This document shows, piece by piece, positions 1 through 7,168 of a DNA stretch of 39,547 bases. Positions within the stretch are counted from its first letter, which is position 1. Every line of letters starts with the position of its first letter. Both the position numbers and the translations under genes were made by a program. The notes under the pieces were generated by a model, which saw only the letters and a program-made list of their open reading frames with translations, did no database searches and was not told the origin of the DNA. The DNA is from Planctomycetota bacterium (lineage in GTDB: Bacteria; Planctomycetota; SZUA-567; H5-PLA8), in contig JAKLKQ010000062.1 of assembly GCA_023150555.1 (NCBI GenBank), positions 1 through 39,547 on the forward strand. Reading direction: 5' to 3'.

Positions 1-169
1 CCCCCGCCCCCCCCCCCGACGGTGCGAACCCGAATTCCTGGGGCGGCGCGCGGCTTTTCAGCCGCGCTTGCCCCAGGCTACATTAATCCGCGCCTTCGGC
101 GCTTCCGCCGAACTCGTCTCTGCGTTGAAGTCGTTCTGGATTGACGAAGGACCTTCGCGGCGTCACCCG
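1..169. other. Window edge: poly-C tract and long hairpin, no gene
   Basis: The first 18 bases are almost pure C, which could be a real homopolymer or a contig-edge artefact. Bases 37-77 form a long hairpin: CCTGGGGC (37-44) pairs with GCCCCAGG (70-77), and GCGCGGCT (48-55) pairs with AGCCGCGC (60-67) around a 4-base loop. Read on the minus strand it lies about 90 bases past the kinase stop and has a GAAA loop, but no U-tract follows. It may therefore be a repeat-type or RNA-stabilising hairpin and not an intrinsic terminator. No coding sequence is supported here. Confidence 0.6.
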
Positions 170-2104
170 TCATTCGATTACCTTGCCTTCCCCGTCGAGC
201 TTCAACTTCACCGGCTTGCGCGCCTCCACCGGCAGCAGTACGCGGCGTGGCGGCTGATCGGGCGCCTCGACCTCCAGCGCATACACGCCGGGCGTCAGCG
301 CCCACGTCGCGGGCGCGGTCTGCACAGGCCCCAGCGCGGCCCCGCCGGTGGCCGGGCGCAGCGTGAGCTTCGTTCCGGCGGCCTGCGCCGAGACCGTCAG
401 CCGCGAGACCTGCGCGTCGTTCGAGTTCCGCGGCGCGGGGATCATCCCCTCGTCGCCGCCCAGCGCCTTAAGGCTCTCCCAGACGCCGGTGACGAACTCG
501 CTGAGTTTCTGCGGGCCGCCCTCGACGATGGCCTTGCGCTCGGTGGGCGTCATCGTCGCGAAGCGCTTCTCCAGTTCCTGGTTGACGGCCTCCTTGCTCG
601 GCCCGGCGGTCCCGTTCGCCGAGTTGCGCTCCTTGGCGGCCTGAAGCGCCTCGCGCGCGCGGCGGACTTCGCGGCGGCCCTCGTAGACCTTCGGGTTCTC
701 GGGGTCGAGTTTCAGCGCCTCCTCGAAGCGCTTGTCGGCCTCGTCGAGTTTCCCGTCCTGGAGCAGCTCGCGCCCGTCGCGCAGCGCGCGGGCGAACCTG
801 TTCTGCGCGTGTCCGCGTTCGGCCAGCCAGCCTAGGCCCAGCACTAGGACCAGGAGCACCAGCGCGGCCTGCCAGCCGCTGAGCCCCGTGCGGCGCAGCA
901 CGCGTCCGAGGACGCTCCCCCGGCCCGCCCACGCCACCGGCGGCAGTTCGCCGGCCAGGCAGGCCTTCACGTCGCCGAGCATCTGGTAGGCGCTGGCGTA
1001 GCGCTTCGAGGGGTCCTTCTGCATCGCCTTCTGCACGATGGCCTCGATCTCGCGCGGGATCTTCGGCTGCAGCTGGCGCGGCGCGGGCGGTTCGTGGTGC
1101 ACGACCTTGAAGAGCGTCTCCATCACCGTCTGCCCCTCGAAGGGCGGCTTGCCGGTCAGCATCTCGTAGGCGATCGCGCCCAAGCTGTAGATGTCGCTGC
1201 AGCGGTCGATGTGCTCGCGCGAGCCCGTCGCCTGCTCGGGCGGCATGTACGTCGGCGTGCCCAGGGCGACACCGGTGCGCGTAAGCCGGCTGTGCGCCTG
1301 CTCGTCGCGCGCGAGCCCGAAGTCGGCGATCTGCGCGGTCTGGCCGTCGCCTTCCAGCAGGATGTTGCCGGGCTTCAGGTCGCGGTGGATCACGCCGTGC
1401 GCGTGCGCGAAGTCGATGGCCTCGATCACCTGCGCCAGCAGCGTGAACGCGCGGCGCCAGTCCATGGGCTTCTCGCGCGTGAGCAGCCGCGATAGGTCCT
1501 CGCCGTCGACGTACTCCATCACGAGGTAATGCAGGCCTTCGTCGGTGGCGCCGCCGTCCAGCACCGGGACGATGTGCGGGTGGCGGAAGCGCGCCAGCGC
1601 CAGGGCCTCGCGCAAAAGCCGCCGGCCCATCTCCTCGCTGCTGGCCATGCCGGGCAGCAGCAGCTTCACGGCGACAGGCTTGAAGAGCGTCTCGTGGCGC
1701 CCGCAGTAGACGACCGCCGTGCCGCCGCGCGCGATCTCGCGTTCGATCAGGTACGGCCCGATCCGCTTGGGGGGCTTCTGCAGCAGCTGGTGCGCCTGCG
1801 ACTCCGTCAGCGGCGCGGCCGCTTCCAGCGACGGCGGCATCAGCACGCTCGCCGCGCCGTTGCCGTTCGCGGCCTTGGCGGCGGGATCCGCGGCCGAAAG
1901 TTCGTCCAGGCACAGCACGAAGACGCTGCCGCAGCCGCCGCAGCGCGCGCGGTTGCCCGGCATGAGCTGCGAGACATCCAGCGCGGCCCCGCAGTCGGCG
2001 CAGCGGCGGTGCACGCGCGTGGCGCCCGTCCAGAGGCGCCACCACGCGCCGCCGCGCGTGCGTTCGGCGGGGGTCATCGCGATGCCGTGCCGGCTACGGA
2101 CCAT
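170..2104 (-). CDS. Zinc-ribbon Ser/Thr protein kinase, membrane-anchored
   Basis: Predicted Hanks-type Ser/Thr kinase of 644 residues. An N-terminal zinc ribbon has cysteines 35, 38, 55 and 58. The kinase domain spans about 117-385: glycine-rich loop (IARGGTAVVY), VAVK lysine 147, HRDLKPGN catalytic loop at 240-247, DFG at 261-263, and PPE in place of APE at 288-290. A single transmembrane helix (about 411-428) is followed by a TPR-like stretch (about 433-470) and a C-terminal domain rich in beta-type sequence, probably outside the membrane. The topology is that of a receptor kinase with its catalytic part in the cytoplasm. ATG 2104 follows a GGGAG-like sequence; an internal ATG at codon 10 is possible. 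Substrate and signal are not evident. The kinase call is secure; the zinc ribbon is a strong inference. Confidence 0.95.
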   Translation of the reverse strand: MVRSRHGIAMTPAERTRGGAWWRLWTGATRVHRRCADCGAALDVSQLMPGNRARCGGCGSVFVLCLDELSAADPAAKAANGNGAASVLMPPSLEAAAPLTESQAHQLLQKPPKRIGPYLIEREIARGGTAVVYCGRHETLFKPVAVKLLLPGMASSEEMGRRLLREALALARFRHPHIVPVLDGGATDEGLHYLVMEYVDGEDLSRLLTREKPMDWRRAFTLLAQVIEAIDFAHAHGVIHRDLKPGNILLEGDGQTAQIADFGLARDEQAHSRLTRTGVALGTPTYMPPEQATGSREHIDRCSDIYSLGAIAYEMLTGKPPFEGQTVMETLFKVVHHEPPAPRQLQPKIPREIEAIVQKAMQKDPSKRYASAYQMLGDVKACLAGELPPVAWAGRGSVLGRVLRRTGLSGWQAALVLLVLVLGLGWLAERGHAQNRFARALRDGRELLQDGKLDEADKRFEEALKLDPENPKVYEGRREVRRAREALQAAKERNSANGTAGPSKEAVNQELEKRFATMTPTERKAIVEGGPQKLSEFVTGVWESLKALGGDEGMIPAPRNSNDAQVSRLTVSAQAAGTKLTLRPATGGAALGPVQTAPATWALTPGVYALEVEAPDQPPRRVLLPVEARKPVKLKLDGEGKVIE

Positions 2105-2348
2105 GGACGCTCCCGGTTCCTGACGTCACTGGCACGCATGATAGCCGAACCGCCGAGCGGAAAAAACCGTGTGCATAGAGGCGAGCAAGCCCCGCGCGCA
2201 CGGCCTGCAATCCGGGCTCTTTCATTTATAGATGCCGTGCGCCGGCACGAAGTTACGCGCGCTCGACGCTATCTTACCACCTCGCGGCAAGAGCTTTGGA
2301 CTTTGTGTATGCCGGCAATTATGCTCTACCGACGAAGAAAATATAACA

Positions 2349-2370
2349 AAACGTCATATATATGACGTTT
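2349..2370. promoter_or_regulatory. 22-bp perfect palindrome, operator-like
   Basis: The two 11-base halves, AAACGTCATAT and ATATGACGTTT, are exact reverse complements with no spacer. It sits in the AT-rich island, 71 bases upstream of a near-consensus plus-strand promoter. Perfect dyads of this size usually bind a homodimeric repressor, but the regulator is unknown. The half-site TGACGT also occurs in TGACGTCA at 2122-2129, next to the kinase start. Confidence 0.6.
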
Positions 2371-2418
2371 AAATGTCACACTGTGGCTAAATAAATTTAG
2401 GCAACTCAACAAAATTAA

Positions 2419-2448
2419 GTTGACAATAGGTCAACATCGGCGTCTAAT
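2419..2448 (+). promoter_or_regulatory. Sigma70-type promoter with overlapping GTTGAC/GTCAAC dyad
   Basis: A perfect -35 box TTGACA (2420-2425), a 17-base spacer and TCTAAT (2443-2448, five of six matches to TATAAT) form one of the best promoters in the window. GTTGAC (2419-2424) and GTCAAC (2430-2435) form a 6-bp inverted repeat with a 5-base spacer over the -35 box, a typical repressor position. More TCAAC copies lie just upstream (2406-2410). Transcription would start near 2455, where no open reading frame follows. Confidence 0.6.
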
Positions 2449-2451
2449 GAA

Positions 2452-2690
2452 GTGACTGCGAGGACGGGGGAAAAGTGGTCGGAGTTCAATGCCCTCCCTG
2501 TGCGGATGCGTTTCCTTGCAGACCGATGCGCAAAGGTAGTATCCCGTCGACATGACCGGCGGGGGTAAGTCGCCCGCAGACGCTGAGCGAGCTCATTGTC
2601 GATAGGGACGGGGTTCCCCGTGACGCCGGTCGCAGCCGGCGGCGCGGCGCCTCGTGACCCATCTGGATGGGGCCGAAACTTTTTAAAAGC
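2452..2690 (+). ncRNA. Candidate structured non-coding RNA
   Basis: This follows the promoter at 2420-2448 and contains no credible plus-strand gene. Several local helices are visible: CTGCGAGGA (2456-2464) with TCCTTGCAG (2513-2521, one G-U pair); GCGGG with CCCGC near 2562-2580; ACGGG with CCCGT near 2608-2621; CGCCGG with CCGGCG near 2622-2640; and CCCAT with ATGGG near 2659-2672. A T5 run (2680-2684) follows the last hairpin at a distance that makes it only a weak terminator. It does not match the tmRNA, RNase P, SRP or 6S hallmarks I know. The end point is approximate, and the whole call rests on promoter plus structure. Confidence 0.35.
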
Positions 2691-2709
2691 AGACGACAAT
2701 TAAGAGGTC

Positions 2710-2775
2710 AGAGATGAAAGATAAAGGAGGCGAGGAAGACAGATAAGAGTTAAGAGATGAAAGATTAGAGATCGA
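2710..2775. repeat. Purine-rich imperfect tandem repeat
   Basis: The 13-mer AGAGATGAAAGAT occurs at 2710-2722 and again at 2753-2765, each preceded by a TTAAGAG-like sequence. The whole stretch is almost entirely A and G on the plus strand. The function is unknown; it could be a protein- or RNA-binding site, or a degenerate short repeat. Confidence 0.55.
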
Positions 2776-2802
2776 AGGCTACCGCCCCGCGCAGGACTTT
2801 GT

Positions 2803-2819
2803 GCTTACGCTTTGCGTAA
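2803..2819. repeat. Perfect 7-bp palindrome with 3-base loop
   Basis: CTTACGC, TTT and GCGTAAG form a perfect hairpin about 75 bases past the stop of the PhyH gene on the minus strand. Flanking AAGTCC/GGACTT-type sequences could form a second, outer helix. There is no U-tract, so it is not a classical intrinsic terminator. Confidence 0.5.
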
Positions 2820-2892
2820 GTCCGTACAGTTCCGTCCTTTTCCGTACTTCCTCATCCAACCGTTTCCTGAATGCGCACGTCAAAGGGCGAAG

Positions 2893-3786
2893 TCATTTTC
2901 CCCGGTACCGCTCCGGCAAAAAGGACTGCCGGTCCACCAGCGCCCCCGACTGGTTCCACGCATCGCCAAATGGGTTGCCGCTGTAGCGCGTCGTCTTGGG
3001 CAGCCGGATCACGCCCGCCTCGCAGCGCACGCGCTCCCGCCTCTGCCCGCAGACCAGCACGCCCGTGTCCGCCCACACGCCGTCGGCGAACTGGAAGGCG
3101 TCGTCGGCGCGGTACTGAAAGACCAGGCCGCGGCGCGGGCGCCCGCTGCGGTTCGCCGGCGAACCGTGCAGCGTCAGGCAATGGTGGATGCTGATCCCGC
3201 CGGCCCGCGGCGTGATCGCCACGACCTTCGACGGGTCTTCCTCCCAGCAGCGCGACTCGGCGCAGCTTCCGGTGAAGAGCCCGTCAGCGCTGGCGTGGTC
3301 CAGCATCCCGAGTCTGTGGCTGCCCTTCACCATGTACATGCAGCCGTTGTCGGGCGTGGCGTCGTCGAGCATCACCATCACCGCGGCCAGGCTGTAATTG
3401 CTGTGCGGAAAGAAGCAGAAATCCTGATGCCAGCCGAAGGGTCCGGCGTTCTTCGCCGCCGGCTTTGCGGCGAGCTTGCTGTGCTGGAGCTGGATGTCCG
3501 GGCCCAGCAGCGGCTTGAGGCGCTCGACGATGCGCGGGTCCTTCGCCAAGTCCATGAACGCGGGATCCTTCGCGGTCAGCCCCAGCAGGTGGATGGTCTT
3601 CTCGAGATAACCGTCGCGCGCCTGGTGCTCGGCGCGGATCTTGGCGCTCTCCGCCACCGCGCGCAGCGCTTCGACTTCGGCGGGCGTAAAGACGTCGTCG
3701 AAGACCAGGAATCCGTCGGCTTCGTAACACGCCCGGTCCTCCGCGGTCAATCCTGGCGTCGTCTTTTCTGCGGCGGCGGCGGGCAT
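2893..3786 (-). CDS. Phytanoyl-CoA dioxygenase (PhyH) family protein
   Basis: Predicted Fe(II)/2-oxoglutarate-dependent oxygenase of 297 residues, a usual length for the family. The metal-binding triad is visible as HQD (His120, Asp122) and the distal His207 in LTLHGSPANRS. An arginine of the RPRRG segment (about 216-219) is the likely 2-oxoglutarate anchor. No signal peptide is seen, so it is cytoplasmic. ATG 3786 is preceded by AAGGAG. The gene is divergent from an AraC-type regulator with 135 bases between starts, which suggests it is that regulator's target. The substrate cannot be told from sequence; family members hydroxylate many small molecules besides phytanoyl-CoA. Confidence 0.9.
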   Translation of the reverse strand: MPAAAAEKTTPGLTAEDRACYEADGFLVFDDVFTPAEVEALRAVAESAKIRAEHQARDGYLEKTIHLLGLTAKDPAFMDLAKDPRIVERLKPLLGPDIQLQHSKLAAKPAAKNAGPFGWHQDFCFFPHSNYSLAAVMVMLDDATPDNGCMYMVKGSHRLGMLDHASADGLFTGSCAESRCWEEDPSKVVAITPRAGGISIHHCLTLHGSPANRSGRPRRGLVFQYRADDAFQFADGVWADTGVLVCGQRRERVRCEAGVIRLPKTTRYSGNPFGDAWNQSGALVDRQSFLPERYRGK

Positions 3787-3813
3787 GCGTGCGCTCCTTT
3801 ATGCAACCGGTGG

Positions 3814-3832
3814 CGCGATCAGCAGGATCGCG
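3814..3832. promoter_or_regulatory. Inverted repeat in the PhyH/AraC divergent region
   Basis: CGCGATC (3814-3820) and GATCGCG (3826-3832) are exact inverted copies separated by AGCAG. The dyad lies 28 bases upstream of the PhyH start. It could be an operator of the neighbouring regulator or a 5'-leader hairpin. Confidence 0.45.
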
Positions 3833-3868
3833 TTTGGAATAGCAGGAAAATACGCGTTGGATCCCATC

Positions 3869-3896
3869 TTCACAATGGACGGGGCGGCGATACTAT
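3869..3896 (+). promoter_or_regulatory. Predicted promoter of the AraC-type regulator
   Basis: TTCACA (3869-3874, five of six matches to TTGACA), a 16-base spacer and TACTAT (3891-3896) lie 25 bases upstream of the start codon, giving a short leader with GGAGG at 3910-3914. Confidence 0.45.
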
Positions 3897-3921
3897 AGCA
3901 CGAAACGATGGAGGCCCCGCC

Positions 3922-4734
3922 ATGCCCCCGAAAGCCCCTTCGCCCCACGCCGCGCGCCCGGCCGTGGTCCGCCTGCCGCGCCTGGTCAACGCCAGCCGCT
4001 TCGCCGCCAAGCGCGACGTGTCGTGGCACGAACACCCGGGCATGGAACTGGTCCTGGTGACCGAAGGGCGCTGCCGCTGCGAGGCCGGCGCCAAGTCGCT
4101 CGACGCGCGCGCCGGCACGCTGTTCGTGCTGCCCAAGCGCGTCCCGCAGTTCCAGCACACGCCCGTCTTCACGCGCACGACCTACGCGGTGATCGACGAC
4201 TTCGACCACTGCTTCGACGACGCCGCGCGCACCGTCGACGTCAGCCACGATCCGCTGGTGCCGCGCTGGATGGAAGACCTCTGCGAACTGCGCCACGCCC
4301 CGCTACCGGGCGAACGCGCGCCCGAACGCAACGACGTCGCCGGGGCGCTCGCGCTGGCCGTGCTCGAGCGCATCAATCGCATCGAGAACCGCAGTGCCGC
4401 CGCCGCCGAGTGGCACCCGGGCCTCGCGCGCGCCGTGCGCTACCTCGAAACGCGGCGCTCGGAAGCCGTCGCCATCGAGGAACTCGCGCGATACGCGCAC
4501 CTCAGCCCCAGCCATTTGACGGCGCTCTTCCGCGAACGCTTCGGCTGCGGCCCGCTGCAGCACCAGCAGAAGATGCGCATGGCCCACGCGCGCCGGCTGC
4601 TGGAAGCGCCGTACCTGACCGTGCAGGAAGTCGCCGCCGAATGCGGCTACGACGACGCCAACTACTTCGTGCGCATCTTCCGCAAGCACCACAAGATGCC
4701 GCCGGGCGCGTGGCGCGAAAAGCGCGGCGTGTGA
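3922..4734 (+). CDS. AraC-family transcriptional regulator
   Basis: 270 residues. The N-terminal half looks like a cupin sensor domain (WHEHPGMELVLVTEG near residues 34-48, then a Gly-Thr-Leu barrel strand). The C-terminal third is a double helix-turn-helix of AraC type, with VAIEELARYAHLSPSHL as helix-turn-helix 1 and the signature TVQEVAAECGYDDANYFVRI in helix-turn-helix 2. The frame is open far upstream, but ATG 3922 has GGAGG seven bases before it and a promoter in place, so I reject the long extension. It is divergent from the PhyH oxygenase, its probable target, and the two phosphatase genes follow after 30 bases. The effector is unknown, perhaps a sugar. Confidence 0.92.
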   Translation: MPPKAPSPHAARPAVVRLPRLVNASRFAAKRDVSWHEHPGMELVLVTEGRCRCEAGAKSLDARAGTLFVLPKRVPQFQHTPVFTRTTYAVIDDFDHCFDDAARTVDVSHDPLVPRWMEDLCELRHAPLPGERAPERNDVAGALALAVLERINRIENRSAAAAEWHPGLARAVRYLETRRSEAVAIEELARYAHLSPSHLTALFRERFGCGPLQHQQKMRMAHARRLLEAPYLTVQEVAAECGYDDANYFVRIFRKHHKMPPGAWREKRGV

Positions 4735-4764
4735 CGAATTCAAAAGAAGGAGTAGGATGCGGCC

Positions 4765-5352
4765 ATGCCCATCTACTTGGTCCGGCACGGCGAGACGATC
4801 TGGAACCGCGAGAAGCGCAAGCAGGGCAGCGGCGACGCGCCCCTTACGAAGCGCGGCATCGAATCGGTGCTCGCCTGCGCCGAACGGTTGAAGAGGCTAC
4901 TGCCCGAGCCCGGCGGGCTAAAGTACCGCTGCAGCCCGCTGCGGCGCGCGCAGCAGAGCGCCGTGCTGGTCGCCGATACCCTCGCGCTCGATACGGCACG
5001 CATCCAGACCGATCCGATGCTGCGCGAACTCGACTTCGGCGCCTGGGAAGGCCTGACCGAGCCCGAGATCGAGGAGCGCTTTCCCGGCCAGAACGCGCGC
5101 TACGCCGCCGACCGCTGGGGCTTCGCGCCGCCGCAGGGCGAAAGCTTCGCCGCGTGCGTGCAGCGCGCCCGCGCCTGGCTCAGCGCCCAGGGCCCGGACG
5201 CGAACGTGCTCGCCGTCACGCACGGCTACATGACGCGCGCGCTGCGCGGCGCCTACCGCAAGCTGCCCGACGCCGAGATCGTGCGCCTGCCGATCGTTCA
5301 CGGCGCGCTCTACGAACTGCGCGGCGGCGAGGTGATCGAGCATGTCGAATAG
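4765..5352 (+). CDS. Histidine phosphatase family protein (phosphoglycerate mutase-like)
   Basis: 195 residues of the branch-1 histidine phosphatase superfamily. The catalytic RHG motif is at 7-9 (His8 nucleophile), with arginine in SPLRRA (60-61), acid residue Glu88 in RELDFGAWEG, and the second histidine 153 in VTHG. The compact size and FGAWEG motif resemble the CobC/alpha-ribazole phosphatase and general sugar-phosphatase subgroup more than glycolytic mutase, but no cobalamin genes are nearby. It is cytoplasmic. A GAAGGAG sequence precedes the ATG. Its 3' end overlaps the next gene by 11 bases, so the two are translationally coupled. Confidence 0.9.
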   Translation: MPIYLVRHGETIWNREKRKQGSGDAPLTKRGIESVLACAERLKRLLPEPGGLKYRCSPLRRAQQSAVLVADTLALDTARIQTDPMLRELDFGAWEGLTEPEIEERFPGQNARYAADRWGFAPPQGESFAACVQRARAWLSAQGPDANVLAVTHGYMTRALRGAYRKLPDAEIVRLPIVHGALYELRGGEVIEHVE

Positions 5353-6238
5353 CGCCGGCCACGTGGCGCTGAACGCGGCGGCGCCCGAACGCTTCACCGT
5401 CTTCGCGGGCGCCGACCCGCAGAACCACCTCCTTATAAAGGAGGAGACGCGCGCGATCGCGGCGCGCTGGGCCGAATCGGAGGCCGCCTTCTCGATCATC
5501 GCCGGCGACCTGGTGCACGAGGCCACCGACGAAGGCTGGGCGCTGGCGCGGCAGTGGATGCAGCCGCTGCTCGACGCCGCCGCGGCCAGGGGCCGGCCGC
5601 TCTTCACGATTCCAGGCAACCACGACTGGCAGGACTTCGACCTCGAAATGACGCGCTACAGGCGCATCATGGCGATGCCGCACAACCAGCTCTTCTATTC
5701 GGTCGGCTTCGGCCCGCTGCACGTCGCCTTCGCCGCCACGGCGTACCCCGGCGAGAACGGACGCTTCGCCTTCCGCCGCGACGAGCAAAGCGAGCCGTTC
5801 CGCTGGCTGCGCGCGGACCTGGCCGCCGCTCGCGCGCGCGGCGCGCGCTGGATCCTGGCGGTCACGCATTGGCCCGACAACCGCTACGGCTCCGGGCGCA
5901 CGTGGCATCCGACGGAGGAGGCCGACGCGTTCGCCGAAACCTGCGCGGAAGGCGGCGTGGATCTGTGCCTGCGCGGCCACGACCACCTCTACGACCGCAC
6001 CTTCGCGCTCGATTACGCGACCGGCGAACGCCGCGCGGACGGCATCGTCTTCTGCACCGCCGGCGGCATGGGCGGCAAGTTCACGAAGGTGCGCGACGAA
6101 GGCCCCCGCCCCACCTCGGCCTGTACCGTCCCGCAGCGCCACCACTACCTGCAGCTCGATTTCTCGGGCCGCACGCTCGCCGTCGCCGCGCGCGACGCGG
6201 ACGGGAACGCCTTCGACCAATTCGAGATCGTGAAGTAA
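5342..6238 (+). CDS. Calcineurin-like metallophosphoesterase
   Basis: 298 residues with the binuclear metallophosphoesterase core: ADPQ (24-27), GDLVHE (55-60), GNHD (92-95), His176 in VTHWP, and GHDH (212-215). The first motif has Gln27 where the classic D-x-H pattern has histidine, a variant I know from some calcineurin-like proteins. No signal peptide is seen, so it is probably cytoplasmic. The start ATG lies inside the last codons of the histidine phosphatase gene, with a GGCGAGG sequence upstream. The coding sequence includes the TATAAAGGAGG-type motif at about 5425-5442. The paired phosphatases may act on the same phosphorylated compound; that is inference. Confidence 0.9.
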   Translation: MSNSAGHVALNAAAPERFTVFAGADPQNHLLIKEETRAIAARWAESEAAFSIIAGDLVHEATDEGWALARQWMQPLLDAAAARGRPLFTIPGNHDWQDFDLEMTRYRRIMAMPHNQLFYSVGFGPLHVAFAATAYPGENGRFAFRRDEQSEPFRWLRADLAAARARGARWILAVTHWPDNRYGSGRTWHPTEEADAFAETCAEGGVDLCLRGHDHLYDRTFALDYATGERRADGIVFCTAGGMGGKFTKVRDEGPRPTSACTVPQRHHYLQLDFSGRTLAVAARDADGNAFDQFEIVK

Positions 6239-6259
6239 CGCTTTGCGGAAGTGTGGCGG

Positions 6260-7168
6260 TTACTCGTCCCAGTCGCCCATCACGGCGAAGAGGTCCAACT
6301 TCTGGTCGCCGCGCTGCACGTGGATCTTGACGCGCTTGCCCTTGGGCTGCTTGGACAGGAAGCGCCCGACGGCGTCGGTATTCCGGACGCTAAAGTTGCC
6401 GACCCAGACGATCTGGTCGCCGGCCTTCAAGCCCGCCTTCTCGGCCGGCGAGCCCGGCGAGACATCCGAGACCACCATGCTCTTCGTCTCTTCCTTGCTC
6501 AGGTGCACGCCCAGCTGCCAGCGGTATTCCGATGGAGCCGGATCTTCCGCAGGCACGGCCGGCGCGCCCTGGCCGGCGGGCGGAATCACGATCTTATTCC
6601 CGTCTTTGCCCAGCAGCGTGGTGGTTCCGTCGGCGGCGACGGTCATTACCTGCCCGCCGAACTCGTGGGTCCACTGCCCGTCGGGCCTGCGCGTGGCGCG
6701 GCGCGTTTCTTTCGCGCCTTTGCGCGGCCTCGTCTCGGAAATCTCCAGCTTTCCCTCCGGGGAAAGCTCCGCGCGTACGCCGGCCTCCGCGTTCTCGCCC
6801 TTGCGCACGCCGCCCTCGGACGGGCCTAGCCTCACAAACGCGCCGTCGACGGCGACGACGCCCTGGGCCTCGTCGTAGCGGACCTCCAGCGGAACCGGAT
6901 CGCCCTGCAGCGCCGGACGGTCCTTCGGGGCGCCCGCCGACAGGGACGCGGCCGCTTCCTCCGCCGCGCGCGGCGGCACGCCGCGAAGCATGCGCGCGCT
7001 CTCGCCGGCCTTCACATCCAGCTGCCCGCTCTCATTGCTCAATTCCGCACGGCCCTGCTCGACCGTCACCACCGTGCCTTCGGCGCCCAAGGCGCACGGC
7101 GCCGCCGCGCCCCCTATAAAGGAGGCGGCCCAACACATCGCCGCCCAGGCACGAGAATCGAGCCGCAC
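6260..7168 (-). CDS. Exported PDZ-domain protein
   Basis: 302 residues from the proposed GTG start at 7168. The longer frame begins at 7237, but the GTG has GGGAGG six bases upstream and yields a good signal peptide (Arg, then a hydrophobic AWAAMCWAASFIGG stretch ending in ALGA). The middle is low in motifs and contains beta-type sequence. The last 95 residues form a PDZ domain (YRWQLGVHL, then SPAEKAGLKAGDQIVWVG). There is no protease domain, so it is probably a periplasmic binding or scaffold protein. It converges with the metallophosphoesterase, 21 bases apart, and is divergent from the lipoprotein gene. Confidence 0.8.
   Translation of the reverse strand: MRLDSRAWAAMCWAASFIGGAAAPCALGAEGTVVTVEQGRAELSNESGQLDVKAGESARMLRGVPPRAAEEAAASLSAGAPKDRPALQGDPVPLEVRYDEAQGVVAVDGAFVRLGPSEGGVRKGENAEAGVRAELSPEGKLEISETRPRKGAKETRRATRRPDGQWTHEFGGQVMTVAADGTTTLLGKDGNKIVIPPAGQGAPAVPAEDPAPSEYRWQLGVHLSKEETKSMVVSDVSPGSPAEKAGLKAGDQIVWVGNFSVRNTDAVGRFLSKQPKGKRVKIHVQRGDQKLDLFAVMGDWDE

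Larger units (their letters stand above)
2105..2892. other. 788-bp intergenic region with AT-rich core, dyads and repeats
   Basis: This is the longest gene-free stretch in the window. From about 2320 to 2440 the sequence becomes strongly AT-rich (line 2341-2400 is 16/60 G+C by hand count), against roughly 70% around it. It holds TGACGTCA (2122-2129), a 22-bp perfect palindrome (2349-2370), a promoter with an overlapping operator-like dyad (2419-2448), a GC-rich stretch with several hairpins (2449-2690), a purine-rich repeat pair (2710-2775) and a short perfect palindrome (2803-2819). A 94-codon minus-strand reading frame covers 2415-2699 but has no recognisable motif or ribosome site, so I do not call it. 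Confidence 0.7.

Noticed and set aside
2415..2699. 94-codon minus-strand open frame in the intergenic region
   Set aside because: No ribosome site, no recognisable motif and low complexity; the opposite strand has a better promoter.
2812..3921. Long N-terminal extension of the AraC frame back to 2812
   Set aside because: It would run opposite the PhyH gene and its sequence looks like a shadow of it; ATG 3922 has a good ribosome site and promoter.
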